Below the pieces are notes generated by a model, which saw only the letters and a program-made list of their open reading frames with translations, made no database searches and was not told the DNA's origin. A stretch of 64,000 bases of DNA. Source: Paenibacillus sp. J2TS4. Lineage in GTDB: Bacteria; Bacillota; Bacilli; Paenibacillales; NBRC-103111. Where the stretch lies: assembly GCF_018403245.1 (NCBI RefSeq), contig NZ_BOSH01000017.1, positions 53,969-117,968 of the forward strand, given 5' to 3'. The position numbers were made by a program, and so were the translations under genes. Shown piece after piece: positions 16,376-25,305 of the stretch (its first letter is position 1; each line of letters begins with the position of its first letter).

Positions 16376-17116
16376 TTATTTCTTGTCTTTGGCTTCCTCT
16401 ACTTCTCCATTATAAGCCTGAACATAATAAGGATTGCCATCCTCCAACATAATCCTCCAGAAAGGCAGCATGTACTGCGTTTCCGAATCAAAGCTCGGTC
16501 CGTGATAGCCTAGCTTGACATCGACGATGACCGTTCCTTCGGCGAGATAATTTTCCGCCAGGCTGCGAATAGCGGTATAGGCCGAAATCACTTTCTGTTC
16601 TTGCTGCTCTCCTCCTGATTGTACTTCAACGTAGGCTTGTTTGTAACCCGTAATTTGCCCGTTCTCCTCATATAATTGCAGGGTCACGTCAAACAACGGC
16701 ACTTTATCGACCATCTGGTTGAATACATATATTCCATCACGGCTTCGCATCGGATCATAAGTATATTGATCCGCATGACGTACCGAGGATCGATTCGTTA
16801 GCTCCCGAAAGAAACTCTTCGTGAAAGGGCTGGACAATTTAATCGGGCGGTCCAATGGCTCAATTTCCGTATTGCGGGAAGCCTCATCGAACTGCACCGT
16901 AAAGCTTTTCAGCTTGGGCGCATCCTTCGGCACCTCTTCTACTCTCAACTGAATTTGCTTGCTCGCGAGCAGCTTATTCGTCTCTTCAATTATAAAGGCC
17001 GTGTCCGATTCGGATCCCAGTTGACCCCACCGGGCAGTCCATAGCTGGTAGCCAAGAATTAAATTGAGAAACAAAAAAGACAGAATCAGAATCGTTTTCG
17101 CTCTTCCCCAATCCAT
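16376..17116 (-). CDS. walI: WalI (YycI) regulator of the WalK kinase
   Basis: 246 residues. Start at ATG 17116, 6 bases after AAGGAGG; longer frames upstream lack a site. One N-terminal membrane helix (TILILSFLFLNLILGYQLW, ~8-26) and an extracytoplasmic YycH/YycI-fold domain. WalI and WalH form a membrane complex with WalK and restrain it. Follows walH by ~120 bases. Confidence 0.93.
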   Translation of the reverse strand: MDWGRAKTILILSFLFLNLILGYQLWTARWGQLGSESDTAFIIEETNKLLASKQIQLRVEEVPKDAPKLKSFTVQFDEASRNTEIEPLDRPIKLSSPFTKSFFRELTNRSSVRHADQYTYDPMRSRDGIYVFNQMVDKVPLFDVTLQLYEENGQITGYKQAYVEVQSGGEQQEQKVISAYTAIRSLAENYLAEGTVIVDVKLGYHGPSFDSETQYMLPFWRIMLEDGNPYYVQAYNGEVEEAKDKK

Positions 17117-17239
17117 GGACACCCTCCTTGTCCGCCGACCCTGCGGGGTCTGTTCTGCATTGCCATTGTACACCGCTTCCGCTGTGCAATCTTGCTTTCA
17201 ATTTCATGTACTCACTCGAACTGTCCATCGGACAAACTG

Positions 17240-18544
17240 CTAAATTTCAGGTAAATCCTCGGTTACCGGCAAAAACTGATGGGTGCCGTCCGGCAGTTCC
17301 ACCGCCCATACCGGAATCAGGTCGATAACCTGCTCCGACAGGACTGCCCGATAGGCGGGAAAAACCGCCTCGGGAGACAACCCGCTCCGAGCCAGAATAG
17401 ACGTCAAGGACTCCCCCCCAGGCAGACGGGCTTCTTTTTTCTCGGCCAATTCGACTTCCATATTGATCATTGATCGCTCGTAATTAGAAACGACTCCCTG
17501 CTGCATCACTGCTTTGATATAACCAAAGTTGTTCTGCCCTGTGTTGATGACCGGATAACTGCCAATGTACTGCCTGAACTCGAACGTCTGAGGTCCATAG
17601 GCATGATTGGGACTGACTCGGCTGTATACAAAACCGTTGTTCCAGCCCCCGTTGCGGTTAATAAACTTGACCGCATTGCCCAGGTTCTCTTTCGTATCCG
17701 CTTTGCTTTCGACCGGCACCGAGATAGGGTCGGAGTAGCTGAACCAGCGTCCATCATTCTCTACCTGCAGCCCTCGCTTTCCGTCTGTATAAATTTGCGC
17801 CCCGTCCCGTTCAAACAGGAACCGGGCCATTCCCGGATCGGGAAACAGGCTGTGCTTGAGCTGCTCCTGAGTAAACACACTGTAGGGCACCTGGTACTGC
17901 ACCATATCCAGATCTGCAGCAGGTAAATAGAAATCTCCGAGCTCACTGGGAGAATAAGCGGGCATATAGGCACCCAATCCTATTTTATTTTCTATCTCTT
18001 TAGCGGTCAGGTCGGTTTTGGAAGCTTCCAGAATCAGTCCGGGCGAGGTCGTAAAGAAGTATACCTTGACCTCCTCCTTGTTCAGATATATCCAAATTTT
18101 GGATATATCTGTGTCATCCAGCGTTAAATCCTCTTTAATTTGCATGACGTTCTTCAAGGACCCGAGCGGCACAGCTTCCTTGAAACGAATCTCAATGCCC
18201 GGCCTCGAATCCCGGATCAGCTCCCAATCCAAATAATTGGAAGAAGGGGTGCTTCTCCGCAAGCCGTCAAATGACTGCTGTTTAACAACGTCGTTGTAAA
18301 CCATGTTATAAAACTGGTGGCCGTACGGAAGGACGGTATGATTCTTATTTCCAAAATGAAGGATCATCTGCTCGGGAAGGATCAGATCAGCTAAGGCGGC
18401 AGACGGGCCCGTTAATCCCGAATCTACATATTCCATTTGGTTGACCGGATCGTAATTAGGCGAACTATAGGCCAGCAAATAGCTTTGTACCAAGCTAGCG
18501 GCAACTAGGACGGCTAATGCAATCGATTTAGCTCTTTCCATCAT
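17240..18544 (-). CDS. walH: WalH (YycH) regulator of the WalK kinase
   Basis: 434 residues. Start at ATG 18544 (next to a second ATG), 6 bases after GGAG and 17 bases inside the walK 3' end. N-terminal anchor (SIALAVLVAASLVQSYLLAY) followed by a large extracytoplasmic domain. Acts with WalI to tune WalK activity. Its overlap with walK indicates coupled translation. Confidence 0.93.
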   Translation of the reverse strand: MMERAKSIALAVLVAASLVQSYLLAYSSPNYDPVNQMEYVDSGLTGPSAALADLILPEQMILHFGNKNHTVLPYGHQFYNMVYNDVVKQQSFDGLRRSTPSSNYLDWELIRDSRPGIEIRFKEAVPLGSLKNVMQIKEDLTLDDTDISKIWIYLNKEEVKVYFFTTSPGLILEASKTDLTAKEIENKIGLGAYMPAYSPSELGDFYLPAADLDMVQYQVPYSVFTQEQLKHSLFPDPGMARFLFERDGAQIYTDGKRGLQVENDGRWFSYSDPISVPVESKADTKENLGNAVKFINRNGGWNNGFVYSRVSPNHAYGPQTFEFRQYIGSYPVINTGQNNFGYIKAVMQQGVVSNYERSMINMEVELAEKKEARLPGGESLTSILARSGLSPEAVFPAYRAVLSEQVIDLIPVWAVELPDGTHQFLPVTEDLPEI

Positions 18545-20402
18545 GTTTAGCTCCGCTTCCTTCCTCCATATAAGGCAGAGTGAAAGTGACCGTCGTTCCT
18601 TCGTTATAGTCGGATTCAATCGTAATGTACCCGCCGTGAGCTTTAATAATTTCCCGGGCAATGGATAATCCGAGTCCGGTGCCGCCCATATTCCGCGATC
18701 TGGCCTTGTCTACCCGATAGAATCGCTCGAATATCCGGGCCAGATCCTTCTTGGGAATACCGATTCCGTTATCTGCGATTTTAATTTCCAGCATCTCATT
18801 CGGTGTACGATCAGCGATAATCCGGATTTGACCGCCGTCCGCCGTATATTTAATCGCGTTGGAAACCAGGTTGTCCAACACTTGATCGATTTTATCGCGA
18901 TCCAATAATATTGGCGAGGTTCCTTCCCCGATAATAATCTGGATGGCAATGCTGCGCTGCCGCAGTTGAAAAGAAAAGCGGTCCGCCACCTCATCCAGCA
19001 TTTCCGTAACCGAGACCTGCTCCTTCTTGAGCATCGCCTGCTTGGAATCGAGTCTGGACAAGTGCAGCAGATCGGTCACCAGCCGAATCATCCGCTCCGA
19101 TTCATTGCGCGTAACCCCGACAAAGCGCCGTCCCAGCTGCGGGTCATCAATCGCTCCGTCATCCAGCGCTTCCAAATAGCTTTTGATTGTTGTCAGCGGC
19201 GTTCTCAATTCGTGGGAAACGTTAGCTACAAATTCCCTCCGCGATTGCTCCAGCTCCTCCTGCTCGGTCACATCATGAAGCACGACAATCGTCCCGGTCG
19301 TCCCCTTCTCCCTGCTATGAATCGGGGTGAAGGTTGCCCTAACCTTACGGCTTTCTTCGGCATCCTGAGGATAGATCTCGATCAGGTTCGTAACCTCCTC
19401 GCCGCTGGCGCCGGAGAGGGCAAGCTGCTTAGGCATCCCCAGCAGGTCAAACAGGTCCCGGCCATCGGTCTCCTGATCGTCCAGATTAAGCATTTCCCGG
19501 GCGCGGCGGTTAATGACGATCACCCGATCCCATTCATCCGTAGCGACGACCCCGTCGCTCATGCTGGTCAGGACGGAGGCCAACTTCTCCTTCTCTTCTT
19601 CGTTAATAGCCAGAGCTTCCTTCAATCGATTCGTCATATCGTTGAAAGCACGGCTCAATTGCCCGATTTCGTCATGACTCCACACCTTGACCTGCTGGTC
19701 GAAGTTGCCGCGGGCGACAGAGGATACCTGCTTGGTAATTTCCTTGATCGGACTCGTTATCGTATGAGCAAGAATAACGCCGAGAAGAGCCGTCATCGCG
19801 AGCGCAATCAAGATTCCCGAAATGAAAATCTGGTTAATTCGATTCGTCGTATCGAAAATATCCTCCATGGAAGCGACAATATAGACTGCGCCAATCACCT
19901 TGTTCTCCTCCGTGATCGGCATGGCAATAGCTTTCTTCCGCTTCCCGTCGACGTCCGTCAGCACCCGCTCATTATCTTTGTCTTTAATATTCTGAAGCGC
20001 GCGGCTGACGACCTGTTGAGTATTTTTCTGCCCGAGAATGGAACGCGGATACTGCTCGGATGCGCTAACGACCGTTCCACTGGAATTAATAATCTGAATT
20101 TCGACGTTGCTAACCTTGTACCAGTTGTTCACGGTTTGGTTAAGCCTATCGCTAATCGTCTTGCCATCCTCCGGTTTCGTGCCGGAATCCGTGTTCTCCT
20201 GATTATCCAGCAGAACAGGCTTGACCAGATCAGACAATAACATCGCTTGATAGTTGAGGGATTCGGTAAAATTGTTCATGAAGGACGTTTCCGTCGCCTT
20301 AATGAAGTAAGTACCGATCAGCTGCATCGCAAACAAGATGAGCAGCACATAGATGATGATGAGCTTCATCTGAATCGTTCGGAAGAACCGGATCCCTTTC
20401 AT
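18528..20402 (-). CDS. walK: essential cell-wall sensor histidine kinase WalK
   Basis: 624 residues. TM1 at ~13-35, extracytoplasmic PAS-like domain to ~190, TM2 ~193-213, HAMP ~214-265, cytoplasmic PAS ~275-375, HisKA with phospho-acceptor H397 in VSHELRTPL, then HATPase with DNLVSNAIKY, DNGIGIPKKDL and GTGLGLSI. Autophosphorylates and passes phosphate to WalR to control peptidoglycan hydrolases. Abuts walR directly: the WalR stop and WalK ATG are adjacent. Confidence 0.98.
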   Translation of the reverse strand: MKGIRFFRTIQMKLIIIYVLLILFAMQLIGTYFIKATETSFMNNFTESLNYQAMLLSDLVKPVLLDNQENTDSGTKPEDGKTISDRLNQTVNNWYKVSNVEIQIINSSGTVVSASEQYPRSILGQKNTQQVVSRALQNIKDKDNERVLTDVDGKRKKAIAMPITEENKVIGAVYIVASMEDIFDTTNRINQIFISGILIALAMTALLGVILAHTITSPIKEITKQVSSVARGNFDQQVKVWSHDEIGQLSRAFNDMTNRLKEALAINEEEKEKLASVLTSMSDGVVATDEWDRVIVINRRAREMLNLDDQETDGRDLFDLLGMPKQLALSGASGEEVTNLIEIYPQDAEESRKVRATFTPIHSREKGTTGTIVVLHDVTEQEELEQSRREFVANVSHELRTPLTTIKSYLEALDDGAIDDPQLGRRFVGVTRNESERMIRLVTDLLHLSRLDSKQAMLKKEQVSVTEMLDEVADRFSFQLRQRSIAIQIIIGEGTSPILLDRDKIDQVLDNLVSNAIKYTADGGQIRIIADRTPNEMLEIKIADNGIGIPKKDLARIFERFYRVDKARSRNMGGTGLGLSIAREIIKAHGGYITIESDYNEGTTVTFTLPYMEEGSGAKHDGKS

Positions 20403-21119
20403 TTACAGTCCCCCTGCTTTAGGGTTCCTCATAACGTAGCCCAGCCCTCTTCTCGTCGTAATATACTCCGGACGGCTAGGCTCGTCCTCTATCTTCTCGC
20501 GCAGTCTTCGGATCGTTACGTCGACCGTCCGCACATCACCGTAGTAATCATAGCCCCAGACAGCCTGGAGCAAATGCTCGCGAGTCATCACCTTCCCCGT
20601 ATTCCGGGCCATATATTGAATCAATTCAAATTCCCGATGAGTTAAATCGAGAGGCACGCCGTCTTTATAGACGACATACATATCATTGTCTATGAGCAGC
20701 TTATGGATGCGCAGACCTTCCTTCTGCGCAGCTTCCGGACTCTCCGGTTCGTTCTTGGACTGTCTGCGCAGATGGGCCTTCACCCGAGCGAGCAGCTCTC
20801 TGGTGCCGAACGGCTTGGTTACGTAGTCGTCGGCCCCCATCTCCAGGCCGAGCACCTTATCCAGCTCCGTGTCCTTGGCCGTCAGCATAATAATCGGCGT
20901 GTTCTTCTTAATCCTCACTTCCCGGCAGACATCCATCCCGTCTTTAACCGGCAGCATCAAATCAAGCAGAATCAAATCGGGGTTTTCCTTGAGCGCGAGT
21001 TCTACCGCTGTTCCCCCGTCATAGGCACAAATCACTTCGTAGCCTTCCTTCTCCAAATTAAACTTCAGTATATCGGCAATCGGTTGTTCGTCATCCACCA
21101 CTAATATTTTTCCAAACAA
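20403..21119 (-). CDS. walR: response regulator WalR
   Basis: 238 residues. Receiver domain with phospho-acceptor D53 (LILLDLMLPVKDG) and Lys in VTKPFGTREL; OmpR/PhoB winged helix at ~135-232 (REFELIQYMARNTGKVMTR, GDVRTVDVTIRRLREKIE). Binds tandem TGTNAH boxes upstream of wall-hydrolase genes. First gene of the walRKHIJ operon; a terminator upstream (21208-21254) separates it from the M23 peptidase gene. Confidence 0.98.
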   Translation of the reverse strand: MFGKILVVDDEQPIADILKFNLEKEGYEVICAYDGGTAVELALKENPDLILLDLMLPVKDGMDVCREVRIKKNTPIIMLTAKDTELDKVLGLEMGADDYVTKPFGTRELLARVKAHLRRQSKNEPESPEAAQKEGLRIHKLLIDNDMYVVYKDGVPLDLTHREFELIQYMARNTGKVMTREHLLQAVWGYDYYGDVRTVDVTIRRLREKIEDEPSRPEYITTRRGLGYVMRNPKAGGL

Positions 21120-21207
21120 CGAAGCTCACCTCATACTTTCTATCGACATTTACGGAGCAAGCCGATCATCAGCTTTTCACGTGTTCATCGCTTTATTCTT
21201 ATTCTAA

Positions 21208-21254
21208 CAAAAAAAAGGCAAGACAGCGAACTCGTATAAGTCCCTGTCTGCCTA
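21208..21254 (-). terminator. terminator between the M23 peptidase gene and walR
   Basis: On the minus strand AGGCAGACAG and CTGTCTTGCCT form a ~10-pair stem with one bulge, followed by eight T. It ends the peptidase transcript so walR must have its own promoter in the next ~90 bases. Confidence 0.85.
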
Positions 21255-21268
21255 ATCCTTGCAACCAT

Positions 21269-22915
21269 TTATTGGTTAAGGTATTTGATCGGATTCTCTA
21301 CCGTACCGTTATTAATAATTTCAAAATGAAGGTGAACGCCCGTAGAATCCCCGGTGCTGCCCATGTAGCCTATTTTTTCACCTTTTTCCACAATATCTCC
21401 TTCAGATACATCAATCTTGCTCAGATGACCGTATAGCGTTTTGTAACCATTGTTATGATCTATAATAATATAATTGCCGTAATCGTATTTATAGCCTGCA
21501 GATTCTACCTTACCATTGTCGGAGGCGAGAATATTCTTCTTGCTTGACGTTAGGTCAACTCCTTTATGCAGCTTCCCCCATCTCATACCGTATCCGCTGG
21601 AAACACTTGCGGAGGAGACTGGCCAAGCAAAATTCCCGCTGCCTTCGCCCAGGATGACCTTAGTTCCTTTTTTAACGACGGCCACGATCGGTTCGATGAC
21701 CATCTCTTCATTCAGAATCTCTTCCTCATGCATTTGGCCGTTAATCTTGGTCAGACTGTACGTAACCAGCTTCATCCCGTTGACGCCGGGTGTAATCGTC
21801 TCTACCTCGCCGAGCTTCATCTCATCGTCCGTGATCACTTCGGTTTCGTACTGCACCTCTTGCTGCTCTACTAGCTTCTCTACGGTTCTAACCGACAGCT
21901 TAGGCTGCAGGACGGTCAGATTGAGAGTATCTCCTTCCGTAATCCGGTCATCGACAATCCATGGGTTGTTATCGTAAATTACATCCTGGGATATTTTGAA
22001 CCGGTGCGCGATACAAGAGACGCAATCGCCTTTAACTACCGTGTACATCGTCGGGGTAGCGTTCCCTGTTTCCAGAGTGGCAGCCACCTCCTCCGGCTTC
22101 ATGACATCCTCCGGCTCAATCTTCATCGTTACAAGCTCGACATTTTGCAGGAATTCCGCCTCCTGCAGCTCGCTTTGCCCTGGAGCCAAGGCCGCTTGGT
22201 CTTCCTCAGCGGACAATATGCTTACTTTCCCTGCTTCCTTCTTCGGCTCGCCCGTATATTTGCTCATAATTTGCTGCAAAATGTCCTCGGCCGTATCTTT
22301 ATCCTTGACGATCGCAACCGGATCGCCGTTCACCTTCAACTGGACCCCGACCGCTTCCGGAACAAGCAGCTCATCCAGCTTCTGCAATGTGCCCTCATTA
22401 TCATAAGGTTTCTTGAAAGCCCTTTCTTGCTTCAGGGTAATCTTATCTGTATTGAGCACCATGTGAACATCTTGTGAAGCTTGCTCCAGCTTCTTATATT
22501 TCTCCAATTTCAGATCCTCTATCAATTGAGGATCGTTGACCGTTCCGATTTCTACGTTATCCATATAGACGTCATAAACATCCAACGTATTCATCTGAAC
22601 GTACTGATTGCCGCCGAGTGTAATTCCGGCTAACAATCCAAAAGCACCAATGCCTTTAGCGATTTGAATCCGGTATTGACGCAGGCGAGCCATCAGGCCG
22701 ATCGGCATCTGAACGGTTGTATGATCTGCAGACGGTTTATTCGACTTCGATATAAGGGAAGCTGATTCCTGTTGAGAGGCAGCTGTGGAATTTGGTTGAT
22801 CGCTCAAGATGGCATCGATCTTGCCAGTCAAGCTCTTGGATCCGGACTTGGTGCCAGCCTTGTGCAAACGGGCCAGACCTTGCCTGATCCAATGGGTTAT
22901 CTTGGATACTGTCAT
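21269..22915 (-). CDS. LysM-G5-M23 peptidoglycan endopeptidase
   Basis: 548 residues. One membrane segment (~88-108, IGAFGLLAGITLGG), a helical region, LysM at ~292-340 (YTVVKGDCVSCIAHRFKIS), a G5 domain ~345-425, and a C-terminal M23 zinc peptidase with HKGVDL and HLHFEI. It would cleave peptide cross-links in the wall. Located immediately upstream of walR, a linkage typical of Paenibacillaceae, consistent with wall growth under WalRK control. Its ATG at 22915 has AGAGGAGA upstream. Confidence 0.93.
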   Translation of the reverse strand: MTVSKITHWIRQGLARLHKAGTKSGSKSLTGKIDAILSDQPNSTAASQQESASLISKSNKPSADHTTVQMPIGLMARLRQYRIQIAKGIGAFGLLAGITLGGNQYVQMNTLDVYDVYMDNVEIGTVNDPQLIEDLKLEKYKKLEQASQDVHMVLNTDKITLKQERAFKKPYDNEGTLQKLDELLVPEAVGVQLKVNGDPVAIVKDKDTAEDILQQIMSKYTGEPKKEAGKVSILSAEEDQAALAPGQSELQEAEFLQNVELVTMKIEPEDVMKPEEVAATLETGNATPTMYTVVKGDCVSCIAHRFKISQDVIYDNNPWIVDDRITEGDTLNLTVLQPKLSVRTVEKLVEQQEVQYETEVITDDEMKLGEVETITPGVNGMKLVTYSLTKINGQMHEEEILNEEMVIEPIVAVVKKGTKVILGEGSGNFAWPVSSASVSSGYGMRWGKLHKGVDLTSSKKNILASDNGKVESAGYKYDYGNYIIIDHNNGYKTLYGHLSKIDVSEGDIVEKGEKIGYMGSTGDSTGVHLHFEIINNGTVENPIKYLNQ

Positions 22916-23105
22916 GATTCTCTCCTCTTAAGTCCTGAATTAAACTTTAACCAATTTGTAACCATTAAACCAGCACATTACAGTATAAAGGAAATTAGTT
23001 CTTTTACACTGTACCACAGGTTGCTGCTTTTTTTCAACCTACCCTCCCGCGGACGTGTCGTAATTCCATATATATTGCTCGGTTCCCTGTTTTTTTCCCG
23101 TTATT

Positions 23106-23720
23106 TTAATATTTTTGTAGAATATCCATCAATTGATTATATTCTTCCGGCTTTAGCGTTTTTTCTACAATCTTTTGAATTTCCGTCATTTCCTCCTCTG
23201 TAATCCCTCCTTCCATCATCACCGAGATTTTCTGCAAATCCTCCGGAGGCAAGCTAGCCATGTACGAAAAAATTTTCTTCTTATCTTCCTCGTTCAATTG
23301 ATCTTTCTTTATGGATAAATCGTCCGGGGAAATGATCACATTCCGTTTACCGGCCTGGGTCTCTTGTCCTGACCCGCTCTGACCAAATACCGGCAAAGCC
23401 TCGTTATCCGAGCCGGCCGCTCCGTCGTCCTGCCTTGTCGAGGCATCCTCTGAATCTGCAGCGCCCCGTTGATTTGGAACCGGGCCGTTAGCTTCTTCTC
23501 TCCGGGAATCGGTTCCGGAAGTCATGGAATCCAGGTCGCCGGCCACGCTGCCGATTAAATCTGAAAATTGCACCAGGGAGCCATCTATCGGAAGATTGAA
23601 GCTGGCAATCAGCTTATCGACATAGGTATGAACAATCGTCCATGTAAAGTACAACGTAAATCCAGACGCCAACGCAGCAATTAATAAGGTCCGGCTCAAG
23701 CCGATGATAAATTTAGTCAA
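23106..23720 (-). CDS. single-pass membrane protein of unknown function
   Basis: 204 residues. TTG start at 23720 is chosen: GGAGGAAGG lies 4 bases before it; the longer frame to 23855 overlaps no ribosome site and has an unlikely Arg-rich head. One N-terminal membrane helix (TLLIALASGFTLYFTWTIV), a low-complexity Ser/Asp/Gly linker (~60-125), and a helical C-terminus (EEEMTEIQKIVEKTLKPEEYNQL). Sits between purA and the M23 peptidase. Family not recognised. Confidence 0.8.
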   Translation of the reverse strand: MTKFIIGLSRTLLIAALASGFTLYFTWTIVHTYVDKLIASFNLPIDGSLVQFSDLIGSVAGDLDSMTSGTDSRREEANGPVPNQRGAADSEDASTRQDDGAAGSDNEALPVFGQSGSGQETQAGKRNVIISPDDLSIKKDQLNEEDKKKIFSYMASLPPEDLQKISVMMEGGITEEEMTEIQKIVEKTLKPEEYNQLMDILQKY

Positions 23721-23857
23721 GATTCCTTCCTCCTGTCCATACGGATAGTCTATCCTCCAGTATTGACGGAACCGAACCGGATATAACCGCAAGCGAAAAA
23801 AAAGAACCCCGAACATTCGGAGTTCTCCAGACTCTATTTGTAAGCTTCTATACATGT

Positions 23858-25144
23858 TTACTTATAAATCGGTCGGACCAGATTCGTCTGCTCGCGATTG
23901 CGGCCGACGGAGAAAATTGCCAGCGGAACCCCGGTCAGCTCCGACACTCTTTCCGCATATCTTCTGGCATTCGCGGGCAGATCGTCCAGTGTGCGCGCTG
24001 ATGTAATATCTTCCTGCCAACCCGGCAGCTCTTCATATACAGCTTCACACTCCGCCAGTACGTTCAAATTGGCCGGGTAGGTGTCTATCACCTGACCGCG
24101 ATATTTATAAGCCGTGCATATCTTCACGGTCTCTAACCCGCTCAGAACGTCTAGAGAATTGAGAGACAGGCCGGTCAGTCCGCTTACTCTTCTCGCATGC
24201 CTGACCACCACGCTGTCGAACCAGCCTACCCGGCGCGGACGGCCCGTAGTCGTTCCGTATTCGTGTCCCGTCTCGCGAATGTAATCTCCCGTAACGTCAT
24301 GCAGCTCTGTGGGGAAAGGACCGTCCCCAACCCGCGTCGTATACGATTTGGCCACGCCAATCACTTGGTTGATCTTGGTCGGGCCCACTCCGGAGCCGAT
24401 GCACACCCCGCCAGCCGTCGGGTTGGAGGACGTAACGAACGGATACGTCCCTTGATCGAGATCGAGCATGACCCCTTGCGCACCCTCAAACAGCACCTTC
24501 TTGTTCAAATCAATAGCTTCGTTAAGCACCACCGACGTGTCGGTTACATAAGGTTTCAGCTTCTCGGCGTACCCCAAATATTCCTGCAGAATAGAGTCCG
24601 CGTCCAGTCCTTTGCTTCCGTAGACCCGTTCGATCAGACCGTTCTTCTCAGCCACCAGATGCCGAAGCCGGCTCTCGAACTGCGGCGCGTCCATCAGATC
24701 GGCCATACGAATGCCGTTTCTTCCCGCCTTATCCATATAACAAGGCCCGATCCCTTTGCGCGTCGTACCGATCTTATTCGGACCTTTGCGCTCTTCCTCC
24801 AGTCCGTCCAACAGAATATGGTAGGGCATAATTAAATGGGCACGGTCGCTAATCTTCAACTGACTTGTGGAAAAACCATGATCGTGGATATATTGAATTT
24901 CCTCTATCAAGGCAGCCGGATTAATAACCATTCCATTGCCGATTACGCAAATTTTATCACTATAGAAGATTCCCGAAGGAATCAGATGCAATTTATACTT
25001 TTTCTGATCAATCAGTATGGTATGGCCAGCATTGTTACCGCCCTGATATCTAGCCACCACCTCGGCCGATTCGGCCAAGAAATCGGTTATTTTCCCTTTT
25101 CCTTCGTCTCCCCACTGGGCTCCGACGACTACGACGGTGGACAT
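23858..25144 (-). CDS. purA: adenylosuccinate synthetase
   Basis: 428 residues. Converts IMP, Asp and GTP to adenylosuccinate, the first committed step to AMP. Shows the P-loop-like GDEGKGKITD, the catalytic NNAGHTI, GTTRKGIGPCY and the IMP-binding GVGPTK. ATG 25144 follows GGAGG by 10 bases. Transcribed from its own promoter, with probable PurR boxes upstream (see 25245). Confidence 0.98.
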   Translation of the reverse strand: MSTVVVVGAQWGDEGKGKITDFLAESAEVVARYQGGNNAGHTILIDQKKYKLHLIPSGIFYSDKICVIGNGMVINPAALIEEIQYIHDHGFSTSQLKISDRAHLIMPYHILLDGLEEERKGPNKIGTTRKGIGPCYMDKAGRNGIRMADLMDAPQFESRLRHLVAEKNGLIERVYGSKGLDADSILQEYLGYAEKLKPYVTDTSVVLNEAIDLNKKVLFEGAQGVMLDLDQGTYPFVTSSNPTAGGVCIGSGVGPTKINQVIGVAKSYTTRVGDGPFPTELHDVTGDYIRETGHEYGTTTGRPRRVGWFDSVVVRHARRVSGLTGLSLNSLDVLSGLETVKICTAYKYRGQVIDTYPANLNVLAECEAVYEELPGWQEDITSARTLDDLPANARRYAERVSELTGVPLAIFSVGRNREQTNLVRPIYK

Positions 25145-25211
25145 AACCAAACAACCTCCATTAGATACATTCGTATCTTTGATTTTGCCGCTTCACTTAT
25201 GCAGCATCTCC

Positions 25212-25240
25212 AGTTTAGCAACGCGCTATACCAAAGTCAA
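25212..25240 (-). promoter_or_regulatory. purA sigma-A promoter
   Basis: On the minus strand TTGACT (25240-25235), 17-bp spacer and TAAACT (25217-25212). The purA start lies ~70 bases downstream. Confidence 0.65.
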
Positions 25241-25244
25241 TCAA

Positions 25245-25289
25245 ATACACGAACATTAAGGAGGTTGTCTATATAAAACGTTCGGATAA
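25245..25289. promoter_or_regulatory. probable PurR operator (two inverted PurBoxes)
   Basis: ATACACGAACATT (25245-25257) and, inverted, AACGTTCGGATAA (25277-25289) face each other across ~19 bp, each carrying the CGAAC/GTTCG core. This matches the Bacillus PurR arrangement of two inverted CGAAC boxes just upstream of the -35 site, so purA is probably repressed when PRPP is low. Confidence 0.6.
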
Positions 25290-25305
25290 CCGCTATAAAT
25301 TTCAT

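Noticed and set aside
18966..20240. 424-codon open frame antisense to walK
   Set aside because: High-GC third-position shadow of walK, with no ribosome site and an implausible His/Arg/Asn-rich composition.
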